DNA of 7,986 nt from Actinomycetota bacterium (GCA_003140115.1 PLIQ01000236.1:1-7986); one strand, 5' to 3'; positions 1-6,027 are shown, counted from the first letter of the stretch. Notes: a model not told the origin generated them from the sequence alone. Translations and numbers: made by a program.

Positions 1-368
1 TCGGGCGGCTCCCCGAAGCTCCTGATCGTCACGTTCGCCGACTCATCGGGCCCGACCGGTGCGCCCGGCCACGGGATGGTCGGGGTCAGCAGCATCAGCG
101 CGTTCAGCTTCTCGTTGGTCTCGGCGACCTGCTCGCGAAGGCGCTTGACCGTGTCGTTCAGGCCTCTCAGGTAGACCCTGCGCTCCTCGTCCGCCGGCCC
201 GCCCGCCGAACTCTTCCTGAGCGCCTGGGTATCGTCCAACTGGTGCTGGAGCTCGCGACTGGCCTGGTCGAGCTTGAGCAGCTCGTCCACGTCCAGGTTG
301 ATGCCCTTGACCCGGACCGCGTCCTTCACCGCGTCCGGGTTCTCCCTGATGAATCGCTTATCCAGCAT
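1..368 (-). CDS. serS: Seryl-tRNA synthetase, N-terminal part (cut by the window edge)
   Basis: This is the 5' end of a gene that runs off the left edge; 122 codons are visible from an ATG at 368. The enzyme charges tRNA-Ser with serine in the cytosol. The translation begins MLDKRFIRENPDAVK, the usual SerRS opening. It continues with heptad-like Leu/Glu/Lys stretches forming the antiparallel coiled-coil arm that contacts the long variable arm of tRNA-Ser. It then reaches PTIPWPGAPVGPDES around residue 95-109, the conserved link into the catalytic domain, and RSFGEPP. The class II catalytic motifs lie outside the window. The arm looks a few residues shorter than in the Thermus enzyme. The sequence resembles Thermus or Firmicute SerRS more than the housekeeping actinobacterial form (start MIDLRLLREDPDRV, link ending in DVPVGG), both compared from memory, so a second, specialised copy is possible. 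No strong Shine-Dalgarno precedes the ATG. Confidence 0.88.
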   Translation of the reverse strand, partial: MLDKRFIRENPDAVKDAVRVKGINLDVDELLKLDQASRELQHQLDDTQALRKSSAGGPADEERRVYLRGLNDTVKRLREQVAETNEKLNALMLLTPTIPWPGAPVGPDESANVTIRSFGEPP

Positions 369-406
369 GGCAAAACGCTACCAGCAGCGCCCGCTGCGTC
401 GCCTCG

Positions 407-412
407 CATAAT
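407..412 (+). promoter_or_regulatory. Possible -10 hexamer CATAAT for the small membrane protein gene
   Basis: CATAAT differs from the sigma-70-type TATAAT at one base and sits in the 75-base gap between two divergent genes. Transcription would start near 418-420, giving a leader of only about 15-25 bases. No convincing -35 hexamer is seen about 17 bases upstream, so this is a weak call. Confidence 0.25.
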
Positions 413-443
413 CGCCTGGGGGTGCTCGCATACCGTGGGATGC

Positions 444-893
444 GTGCTGCTGACCAACCATGTCCTGTCCGGCGCGCTGATCGGCGCCCTGGTCCGCCGT
501 CCGGCGCCGGCCTTCGCGGTCGGCGTGGCCTCGCATTTCGTGCTCGACGCGTTGCCGCACTGGGGCGACTGGGGCAGCAACCGCCGGTTCCTCCAGGTGG
601 CGGTGCCCGACGGGCTGATCGGCCTGGCTGCGATGGGGACCGTCGCGGCGCTGGCCCCGGCCGCGCGCCGGCCGGCCGTGCTGGCGGGCATGCTCGGAGC
701 GGCGCTGCCCGACGTGGACAAGCCGGCCAAGCAGTTCCTCGGCTGGTCGCCGTGGCCCGGGCCGGTCGACCGCTTCCACATCCGCATCCAGCGGGAGGCC
801 TCGGGCCGGGCTCACCTCGAACTGCTGGCCGCGAGCGCGTTCGCCGCCGCCGCGTTCGCCGCGCTCCGCCAGCCGAAGCCCGTGCCAGCCTAA
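444..893 (+). CDS. Small conserved membrane protein with His/Asp motifs, possibly YdjM/DUF457-like
   Basis: The protein has 149 residues if translation starts at the GTG at 444 (MLLTNHVLSGALIG); an in-frame GTG at 435 would add three residues. The start was placed here because the frame upstream reads as non-coding Pro/Ala-rich sequence. Hydrophobic stretches lie at about residues 8-34, 55-92 and 126-141, consistent with a small inner-membrane protein. Conserved-looking polar motifs sit between them: NH (5-6), SHFVLDALPHW (30-40), PDVDKP (89-94) and FHIRIQRE (111-118). His and Asp placed at membrane edges recall the YdjM/DUF457 group of putative membrane-bound metal-dependent hydrolases; that assignment is inference from pattern only. 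Similar small proteins are common in actinobacteria and have no established function. The gene is divergent from serS and its TAA overlaps the stop codon of the convergent tetR gene. Confidence 0.72.
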   Translation: MLLTNHVLSGALIGALVRRPAPAFAVGVASHFVLDALPHWGDWGSNRRFLQVAVPDGLIGLAAMGTVAALAPAARRPAVLAGMLGAALPDVDKPAKQFLGWSPWPGPVDRFHIRIQREASGRAHLELLAASAFAAAAFAALRQPKPVPA

Positions 894-1648
894 GCCCGCG
901 GCGGGTAGCGCAGTCCGACCAAGGCGGCCAGGTCGCCGAGGGTGAGCTCGAACATCGGCGCCGGATCCTCCAGCGCGAACCTCATGTGGCCGAACACCTC
1001 CATCGCCACCGCGCCGTACAGCACCGTCCAGCAGCGCAGGAAGGTGAGCACCGCGCCGACCGGAATGTCGGTCCCCAGCGCGTCGCGGTAGCGGGTGAGC
1101 TGGCCGGCCAGGCCCGGATCGATGTCCGCGGCCTCGGGCACCGGGAACGGCGCCTTACTCCAGAGCTCCAGAAACAGCGTGAAGAAGGTTCCCGCGAAGG
1201 CCAGCGCGCACTCGTCGGCGATGTCGTACCGCCCGTCGTCCAGGCCGGGCAGCGGCACGCCGAACAGCAGGCTGAACTCGGCCCGGTGGTTCAGCGACCA
1301 GCGCCGGAACTCCTGGCAGGCCGCGACCATCTTGGCCGTGAGCGTGACCGCCGGATCGGGCGCCTCGGCCATCGCGTCCGCGGCCTGGATGGCCTGGTGG
1401 ATGTCGGCCCCGAGCTCGGTGAAGATGCCCGCGCAGATGTGCCTGACCAGTTCGTCACGGTTGTCGAAGTAGCGGTACAGCCCCGGCGCGGTCATCCCCA
1501 TCTCCCGGGCGATGGCCCGCAGCGTGATCGCGTCCGGGCCGCTGTCCACCAGCAGCCGTCGCGCGGTCGCGATGATCTCCTCGGCGGTCGCCGCGCGCAG
1601 CCGGTCGCGACGGGACGGCGCGTCCCCGACCTCTGCCGCCTGGGTCAC
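890..1648 (-). CDS. TetR-family transcriptional repressor, likely controlling the divergent MMPL pump
   Basis: This 252-residue protein starts at a GTG (1648) with an excellent GGGAGG ribosome site five bases upstream. Residues about 20-68 form the TetR DNA-binding domain: helix 1 around EEIIATARRLL, helix 2 ITLRAIAREMG (41-51) and recognition helix plus anchor MTAPGLYRYFDNRDELV (52-68). Residues about 75-245 form the all-helical ligand-binding and dimerisation domain, with WSLNHRAEFSLLFG (117-130) and the motif WTVLYGAVAMEVFGHM (207-222). These resemble the WHG-type TetR C-terminal domain. The length is slightly above the usual 190-220 residues. The gene is head to head with the MMPL transporter, with a 21-bp palindrome between them. 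The expected role is a dimer binding that site and releasing it on binding a small hydrophobic ligand; the ligand cannot be read from sequence. Confidence 0.93.
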   Translation of the reverse strand: MTQAAEVGDAPSRRDRLRAATAEEIIATARRLLVDSGPDAITLRAIAREMGMTAPGLYRYFDNRDELVRHICAGIFTELGADIHQAIQAADAMAEAPDPAVTLTAKMVAACQEFRRWSLNHRAEFSLLFGVPLPGLDDGRYDIADECALAFAGTFFTLFLELWSKAPFPVPEAADIDPGLAGQLTRYRDALGTDIPVGAVLTFLRCWTVLYGAVAMEVFGHMRFALEDPAPMFELTLGDLAALVGLRYPPRA

Positions 1649-1653
1649 AGCTG

Positions 1654-1659
1654 CCTCCC
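1654..1659 (-). promoter_or_regulatory. Ribosome binding site of the tetR gene (GGGAGG)
   Basis: Read on the minus strand, GGGAGG is followed by CAGCT and then the GTG start. This near-ideal site and spacing support the GTG at 1648 as the start. The same 11 bases, GGGAGGCAGCT, precede the divergent transporter start. Confidence 0.75.
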
Positions 1660-1689
1660 TTACCTAAGCCACTTGAGATGCTAATCCCC

Positions 1690-1695
1690 TTGACA
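1690..1695 (+). promoter_or_regulatory. Perfect -35 hexamer TTGACA, possible MMPL operon promoter
   Basis: TTGACA matches the housekeeping -35 consensus exactly and lies in the AT-richer gap upstream of the transporter. The matching -10 is not clear: GAAGTT (1714-1719, spacing 18) is the nearest candidate and is poor. The palindrome at 1722-1742 would then sit just downstream of the start site, where a repressor would block elongation or open-complex formation. Confidence 0.35.
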
Positions 1696-1721
1696 GGCGT
1701 AAACACTGTATGCGAAGTTAG

Positions 1722-1742
1722 CGATGTAATCAGTTTACATCG
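1722..1742. promoter_or_regulatory. Inverted-repeat operator, likely site of the TetR repressor
   Basis: CGATGTAA (1722-1729) and TTACATCG (1735-1742) are perfect 8-bp inverted arms around a 5-base spacer, giving a 21-bp dyad. It lies between the divergent tetR and MMPL genes and overlaps the proposed -10 of tetR. Size, symmetry and position are what TetR dimers usually recognise. It is AT-rich compared with its surroundings, and the half-site element GTTTAC recurs at 1742-1747. Binding by this particular repressor is inference. Confidence 0.7.
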
Positions 1743-1759
1743 TTTACTTGAGTAATCAA
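1732..1759 (-). promoter_or_regulatory. Candidate promoter of the tetR gene (TTGATT, 16 bp, TAAACT)
   Basis: On the minus strand TTGATT (1759-1754) is separated by 16 bases from TAAACT (1737-1732); both are reasonable matches to the housekeeping consensus. Transcription would begin near 1725, leaving a leader of about 77 bases. The -10 and start point lie inside the 21-bp palindrome, which predicts autorepression. Confidence 0.45.
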
Positions 1760-1775
1760 GGGAAACGCATGGCTC

Positions 1776-1781
1776 GGGAGG
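1776..1781 (+). promoter_or_regulatory. Ribosome binding site that fixes the MMPL start (GGGAGG)
   Basis: GGGAGG followed by CAGCT stands directly before the ATG at 1787. In-frame starts further up (TTG 1748, ATG 1769) have weaker sites, AAGGG being the best for 1769. The shorter protein, beginning MFEAWGRAVSRRRR, also matches the usual MMPL N terminus. Confidence 0.65.
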
Positions 1782-1786
1782 CAGCT

Positions 1787-3952
1787 ATGTTCGAGGCTTG
1801 GGGACGGGCCGTGTCCCGCAGGCGCCGGCTCACGCTGGTCATCACGTTCTTGTTCGTGGCCTTCGCCGGGGCCTGGGGGACCGGCGTATTCGGCAAGCTC
1901 TCGTCCGGCGACAACTTCACCCCGCCGTCCAGCCCCAGCCAGCGCGAGGCCACCGCGGCCGAGCAGGTCTTCGGCCGGAACGACGCCGACGTCGTGGTGC
2001 TGTACCGCAGCGCCACCATGACCGTCACCGACCCCGCCTACCGGCAGGCGGTCACGACCGCGCTGAGCGCCCTGCCCCGCGCCGACGTGGCCCGGGTGAG
2101 CACGTACTGGTCCACCGGATCGCCCAGCCTGGTCAGCACCGACCGGCACTCCACCTACGCGGTGCTCCAGCTCACCGGGGCCGATGACGCCGCCCGACAT
2201 CAGACCTACGGCGCGATCAAGAACGAGCTGACCCCGGCCAGCCTGGCCGCCGACGGGGTGACCGCCCGGGTCGGCGGGAACGTGGCCACGGAGGTGGCCA
2301 TCAACAACGAGGTCACCGCCGACATCGCCAAGGCCGAGGGCTTCTCCATGCCGGTCCTGCTGATCTTGCTGACGGTGATCTTCGGCAGCCTGGCCGCGGC
2401 CAGCCTGCCCCTGGCCATCGCCGGCGTGGGCATCCTGGGCTCGTTTACCGTGCTGCGCCTGCTCACCATAGCCACCACGGTGTCGATCTACTCGCTCAAC
2501 ATCACCACGATCCTGGGCGTCGGCCTGGGCATCGACTACGGGCTCTTCATGGTGACCAGGTTCCGGGAGGAACTGCACCGCCAGCCCACGGTCGAGCAGG
2601 CCGTCGCCCGGACCGTCGCGACCGCGGGGCGGACCGTCGCGGTGTCGGGCGTCACGGTCGCGCTCGCATTGACCAGCCTGATGCTGTTCCCGGTGGACTT
2701 CCTGCGCTCGATGGGGTACGGCGGGGTGGCCACGGTCGCGGTGGACGTGGCGGCCGCGCTGACCGTGCTGCCCGCGCTGCTGGCCGTCCTCGGCCACCGG
2801 GTCAACGCGCTGCGGATCCGCCGCTCGGTCCAGCGCCCGCCGCGGGACGAGACCAGCGGCGCCTGGTACCGGCTGGCCCGCAGCGTCATGCGCCGGCCGC
2901 TGGTCTACGTCGCGGTGATCACGATCGCGCTGCTCGCCCTGGCCGCGCCGTTCCTGCGCATCTCCTGGGGCGGCACCGACGCCCGGACGCTACCGGCCGC
3001 CTCGACCGTCCGGCAGGTCACTGAGGCGCTGGACAGCCAGTTCCCGGTCAACTCGACCGACCCGATCGAGGTGCTCATCACCGGGGCGGACCCCGCACTG
3101 GCCCCCTACCTGCACCACATCGACGCCATCCCCGGCGTGACCGGGGCCCAGGTCACCGGGGCCAAGGACGATGCCATCCGGGTCGACGTCGGGTACACGC
3201 CGGCCCCCGTATCGTCCGCCGCGCGGCACATCGTGACCCAGATCCGGGCCCTCGCGCCGCCGGCCGGGGCCACCGTGCTGGTCGGCGGGACCACCGCCGG
3301 GCTGGTCGACGAGCTCGCCAGCCTCGGCTCCACCCTGCCGTGGATGGCGCTGCTGGTCTGCCTGTCGACGTTCGTGCTGCTGTTCCTGGCCTTCGGGTCG
3401 GTGGTCCTGCCCCTGAAGGCGATCGTCATGAACGTGCTCTCGCTGGGCGGGACGTTCGGCGTCGTGGTCTGGATCTTCCAGTGGGGCCACCTGTCCGGCC
3501 TGCTGCGGTTCACGCCGACCGGATCCATCGACCCGACCATGCCGATCCTCATGCTGGCCATCATCTTCGGCCTGTCCATGGACTACGAGGTGTTCCTGCT
3601 GTCCAGGATCCGGGAGCGGTACGACCAGACCGGCGACAACACCCTGGCCATCGCGGCCGGCCTGCAGCGCACCGGCGGCCTGATCACCAGCCTGGCCCTG
3701 CTGCTGATCATCGTGGTGGCCGCGTTCTCGGCGTCCGGCATCACGTTCATCAAACTGCTGGGCGTGGGCATGATCGTCGCCCTGCTGGTGGACGCGACGG
3801 TGGTCCGGATCCTGCTGGTGCCGGCCACGATGCGCCTGCTCGGCCGGGCCAACTGGTGGGCGCCGCGCCCGCTGCGCCGCCTGTACGCCAGGTACGGGAT
3901 CAAGGAGGACACCCCGGCGCCGGTCCAGGTGCCGGCCGGCGCGGAGAGCTGA
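1787..3952 (+). CDS. MMPL/RND-family membrane transporter
   Basis: This 721-residue inner-membrane protein of the MMPL branch of the RND superfamily probably uses proton flow to move a lipid or hydrophobic compound outward. It has the family's duplicated layout. TM1 is at about 15-36 after a basic RRRR, followed by an external porter domain (about 40-185) and five TM segments at about 188-340. TM7 (about 371-390) follows, then a second porter domain (about 392-515) and five TM segments at about 517-682. Each half keeps its Asp-Tyr proton-relay motif: GIDYGLF (248-254) and GLSMDYEVF (595-603), equivalent to the paired Asp-Tyr residues of mycobacterial MmpL3. A short hydrophilic tail ends the protein, and the length is typical of actinobacterial MMPL pumps without the long mycobacterial C-terminal domain. 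It is divergent from tetR and is followed after 36 bases by a rhodanese gene, probably in one transcript. The substrate cannot be inferred from sequence. Confidence 0.95.
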   Translation: MFEAWGRAVSRRRRLTLVITFLFVAFAGAWGTGVFGKLSSGDNFTPPSSPSQREATAAEQVFGRNDADVVVLYRSATMTVTDPAYRQAVTTALSALPRADVARVSTYWSTGSPSLVSTDRHSTYAVLQLTGADDAARHQTYGAIKNELTPASLAADGVTARVGGNVATEVAINNEVTADIAKAEGFSMPVLLILLTVIFGSLAAASLPLAIAGVGILGSFTVLRLLTIATTVSIYSLNITTILGVGLGIDYGLFMVTRFREELHRQPTVEQAVARTVATAGRTVAVSGVTVALALTSLMLFPVDFLRSMGYGGVATVAVDVAAALTVLPALLAVLGHRVNALRIRRSVQRPPRDETSGAWYRLARSVMRRPLVYVAVITIALLALAAPFLRISWGGTDARTLPAASTVRQVTEALDSQFPVNSTDPIEVLITGADPALAPYLHHIDAIPGVTGAQVTGAKDDAIRVDVGYTPAPVSSAARHIVTQIRALAPPAGATVLVGGTTAGLVDELASLGSTLPWMALLVCLSTFVLLFLAFGSVVLPLKAIVMNVLSLGGTFGVVVWIFQWGHLSGLLRFTPTGSIDPTMPILMLAIIFGLSMDYEVFLLSRIRERYDQTGDNTLAIAAGLQRTGGLITSLALLLIIVVAAFSASGITFIKLLGVGMIVALLVDATVVRILLVPATMRLLGRANWWAPRPLRRLYARYGIKEDTPAPVQVPAGAES

Positions 3953-3976
3953 CCGGGACCGGTACAGTGCTATCCC

Positions 3977-3983
3977 GAGGAGG
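3977..3983 (+). promoter_or_regulatory. Strong ribosome binding site of the rhodanese gene (GAGGAGG)
   Basis: GAGGAGG lies five bases before the ATG at 3989, inside the 36-base gap after the transporter stop. It sets the start and suggests efficient independent initiation within a shared transcript. Confidence 0.75.
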
Positions 3984-3988
3984 CCGAG

Positions 3989-4324
3989 ATGAACCAGCCC
4001 GTGGCTGTGCCGGAAGTGCTGTCGACGGACCTGCCCGCCGGGGCGTTCCTGCTGGACGTGCGCGAAGACGACGAGTGGGCCGCCGGGCACGCCCCCGGCG
4101 CGCTGCACATACGGCTCGGCGAGCTCGGCGCGCGGACGGCCGAGCTGCCCGGCGACCGTGAGGTGTACGTGATCTGCCGCACCGGCAACCGGTCCGCGTA
4201 CGCGACCCAGGCCCTGGTCGGCGCCGGCCTGCACGCGATCAACGTGGCCGACGGCATGACCGGCTGGGCCGTCGCCGGCCGGCCGATGCTCAGCGAGGAC
4301 GGCGGCGAACCCTTCGTTGCCTAG
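3989..4324 (+). CDS. Single-domain rhodanese (sulfurtransferase-like) protein
   Basis: This 111-residue cytosolic protein spans one complete rhodanese domain. Visible family marks are LLDVREDDEWAAGHAPGALH (21-40), the active-site loop CRTGNRS (63-69) with the catalytic Cys63 that carries the persulfide, and the closing VADGMTGWAVAGRPM (86-100). The six-residue loop from Cys63 to Arg68 is the length associated with sulfur transfer rather than with Cdc25-type phosphatases. Known members move sulfane sulfur from thiosulfate or persulfides to thiols or cyanide, or act as sulfur carriers; the actual partner is not evident. The gene follows the MMPL gene at 36 bases with no terminator between, so co-expression under the TetR repressor is likely. 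A hairpin follows the stop codon. Confidence 0.93.
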   Translation: MNQPVAVPEVLSTDLPAGAFLLDVREDDEWAAGHAPGALHIRLGELGARTAELPGDREVYVICRTGNRSAYATQALVGAGLHAINVADGMTGWAVAGRPMLSEDGGEPFVA

Positions 4325-4356
4325 ATGAGTCGAGGCTACATCAGCCCCGTATAGGA

Positions 4357-4387
4357 GGGGCCGGGGATCACGATGACCCCCGGCCCC
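4357..4387. terminator. GC-rich hairpin terminator between convergent genes
   Basis: Perfect 10-bp arms GGGGCCGGGG (4357-4366) and CCCCGGCCCC (4378-4387) enclose an 11-base loop. The loop can pair further as TCA/TGA (4368-4370 with 4374-4376) after one mismatch. There is no T-run on either side, which is common in actinobacterial terminators. It lies between the stop codons of two convergent genes and could serve both directions. Confidence 0.75.
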
Positions 4388-4405
4388 GCTAGGACCCGGC
4401 CAGTG

Positions 4406-5479
4406 TTAGCTGCAGGCCCTCTCCATCGCGGCGTGGGCGGCGTGGGCGGCGGTCTTGGCGGCCTCGGCCCGGACGAGCGCGATCTTCAGCGCGGCGTCGG
4501 CGGTGAGGAGCTTACCGATGTCCTTCGACGTCACGGCGAGCGCGGGCAGCCCGAGCGCGGGAATCAGCTTGCTGGTCACGATGTCTAGGACCACGCCTAC
4601 CTGCGCGGCCTCGGCGGACTCGACTGCGGCGGCCCGCTGGAAGAAGCGGTCGGCGAGGTCGGAGTTGATGTCGCTGACCTCTGGGTCCAGGGAGTTCAGG
4701 AAGATCTTCTTGATCCGTCCCAGGCTTGCCTCGGCGATGTTCCCCGGGATCTCGACGACCGCGTGGTGCAGGGCGCGGATGTCCTGGCTGACCCGGGCGG
4801 CGTCGTCCTCGCTGGCTGACTGCGCGTCCTTGAGGTCTGCCTGGGCGGCGTCGTTGGCTGCGGTTGCGGCGGCGCAGGCGGCCGCTGCCGTCGGCACCGC
4901 GTTGCGGGCCAGGCCCCAGCTGCCGTTGTCCGGCGACTCACTGCCGGTCTGGGTCCATGTGCCAGAGACGGCTCCGGCCGAGCTGATGGTGCCGGTGTAC
5001 GTCCGCGTGCCCTGGATCGAGCCCGTCGGATAGGCGAAGGTAAACGTGATGTCGTCGCCGCTGACCGTGCCGGACACCGATCCGCTGGTGGGGTAGTAGC
5101 TGTCATCCAGCGTCCCGCTGAGGGTGCTTCCGCTCTGGACGAAGGTCACGCTGTATACGAAGTCGGTGCCGTCATAGGTGACGTCAACGCTGTTATCGCC
5201 GCTCACGTCCCACCGAGTCGAGTCAGGGACCATGACGGCGCCGGCGGTCCTCTGCGCCGCAAGGCTGACCGGCGCTGCGGCAGCGTACCCGGCCCCGCTC
5301 ACGACCATAGCCACCGCTGCACAGCAGGCACATAGCGTCACCTTGAGGCCATGTCCCATCCAGCGGAATTGCCCGCTGCCGGTTGCCTCGAAGGACTGCC
5401 TTTGCGGTCCGCCGTCAGAAGGGGCGGGAAATCCCGGCTCGCGGCCGGGGAATTCCGTGTTGCTTGGTGAGCGCTCCAT
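4406..5479 (-). CDS. Secreted two-domain protein of unknown function
   Basis: The protein has 357 residues from the ATG at 5479, chosen for a GGAG site eight bases upstream. Longer starts at 5527 or 5515 and a shorter one at 5359, just before the signal peptide, are possible. Residues 1-40 are hydrophilic and Pro/Gly-rich. A signal peptide follows (about 41-69: MGHGLK, a hydrophobic core, then GYAAAA before Pro70), predicting export. Residues about 85-192 are Gly/Ser/Thr/Tyr-rich with alternating strands and repeated SGT, GTV and GTW turns, typical of a small extracellular beta barrel or sandwich. Residues about 195-357 are Ala-rich and helical, with a Cys near each end (202 and 356) that could pair. 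I do not recognise a named family. GC at third positions is lower than in the transporter, especially at the N terminus. The gene converges on the rhodanese gene and shares its hairpin. Confidence 0.78.
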   Translation of the reverse strand: MERSPSNTEFPGREPGFPAPSDGGPQRQSFEATGSGQFRWMGHGLKVTLCACCAAVAMVVSGAGYAAAAPVSLAAQRTAGAVMVPDSTRWDVSGDNSVDVTYDGTDFVYSVTFVQSGSTLSGTLDDSYYPTSGSVSGTVSGDDITFTFAYPTGSIQGTRTYTGTISSAGAVSGTWTQTGSESPDNGSWGLARNAVPTAAAACAAATAANDAAQADLKDAQSASEDDAARVSQDIRALHHAVVEIPGNIAEASLGRIKKIFLNSLDPEVSDINSDLADRFFQRAAAVESAEAAQVGVVLDIVTSKLIPALGLPALAVTSKDIGKLLTADAALKIALVRAEAAKTAAHAAHAAMERACS

Positions 5480-5527
5480 TTCTTGCGCTCCGTCCTGTGA
5501 GGGGTGGCGATTCATCGGGATCATCAC

Positions 5528-5854
5528 TTTCTGTATCCGGTCTTGCTGATGGCCGGCTGTGGCTCTTAAAAGGGACGCTAAGGGGCATCGGGATCAGCCA
5601 CCACGAAGAACTACCCACGGAAAGACCCGCAGTTTTGACGGGGGTCAAAGCGCAGGCCGCCGGCGGCTGGCACGCCGCGGGGGTGCCCGCCGGACGGCCG
5701 ACCGACAGCTGAATCAGCCGAGCGGCGAGTGCCATCATCAGAGGAAACGCACCTGCATCGCTCGGGGTGGTGATCGGTAAGTCGGTCGGCATCCCGGCCA
5801 CGGGCGTTCCAAGATCATTGACGGGTTAGGTCACGGTTCGTAGCGGGACGTTGA
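5528..5854. other. Non-coding stretch, no supported gene
   Basis: About 330 bases lie between the secreted-protein gene and the transposase remnant. Short open frames exist on both strands, including a 128-codon minus-strand frame from 5801 that overlaps the secreted-protein start. They lack consistent third-position G/C bias and recognisable motifs. The stretch should contain the promoter of the secreted protein, but no clear -35/-10 pair is seen. It holds one perfect palindrome (5634-5649). Because a transposase tail follows, part of it may be degraded insertion-element sequence. Confidence 0.5.
5634..5649. repeat. Perfect inverted repeat TTTGAC-GGGG-GTCAAA
   Basis: Two 6-bp arms flank a G-only 4-base spacer. 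Each strand therefore carries a TTGAC, resembling a -35 element in both directions. It lies about 110-155 bases upstream of the possible starts of the secreted-protein gene and could be an operator or part of its promoter. No good -10 is found at the right distance on either strand. Confidence 0.4.
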
Positions 5855-5992
5855 AATCTGGTCATGAGCGGCGTGGCGCGCAACCTCGCCACCGGCGCAC
5901 TCCGCCTGGCCGGGCGCACCGGCATCACCGAGGCCACCCGATGGGCCGCACGCTCCATGGACCGGCCCTTCACCATCCTCGGACTCACATAA
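5855..5992 (+). pseudogene. C-terminal remnant of an ISAs1-like transposase
   Basis: The frame is open from 5855 to the TAA at 5990-5992. Its translation contains VMSGVARNLATGALRLAG followed by RTGITEATRWAARSMDRP and FTILGLT. This closely follows the conserved C-terminal tail of ISAs1-type DDE transposases (VMATLRNLAIGALRLAG, an A.R..ARD..RP stretch, then LLGIT), as I recall the family. Only about 45 of some 370 residues remain; an in-frame TGA at 5852-5854 and unrelated sequence lie upstream. No catalytic Asp/Asp/Glu region is present, so it is inactive. The left part of the element was lost by deletion or rearrangement, and I could not identify terminal inverted repeats or a target duplication. 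Confidence 0.65.
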
Positions 5993-5993
5993 T
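5988..5993 (+). promoter_or_regulatory. Possible -10 hexamer CATAAT overlapping the transposase stop codon
   Basis: CATAAT lies 34 bases before the ATG at 6028, a reasonable position for a start site near 6000 and a short leader. No convincing -35 is present. If real, the promoter would have come from the insertion-element remnant. Confidence 0.22.
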
Positions 5994-6027
5994 TGCGTCG
6001 TGCAGGACCAACGCCGATGATTGCCTT

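Noticed and set aside
422..1684. A 420-codon plus-strand open frame across the small membrane protein and tetR
   Set aside because: It is a shadow. Its translation is Arg/Gly/Pro-rich low-complexity sequence, while tetR on the other strand has clear domains and a good ribosome site.
2990..4234. A 414-codon minus-strand open frame opposite the transporter and rhodanese
   Set aside because: Its composition (Gln/His/Gly/Arg-rich) is typical of the antisense of a high-GC gene, and the plus-strand proteins are unambiguous.
5360..5660. Possible c-di-AMP (ydaO-type) riboswitch upstream of the secreted protein
   Set aside because: Such leaders precede secreted cell-wall enzymes in actinobacteria. 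However, the conserved CAGCTAACC-type core and GGGGACCCA-like segment were not found.
5415..5801. A 128-codon minus-strand frame starting MAGMPTDLPITTPSDAG
   Set aside because: It overlaps the secreted-protein gene in another frame, has mixed third-position bias and no recognisable motif or ribosome site.
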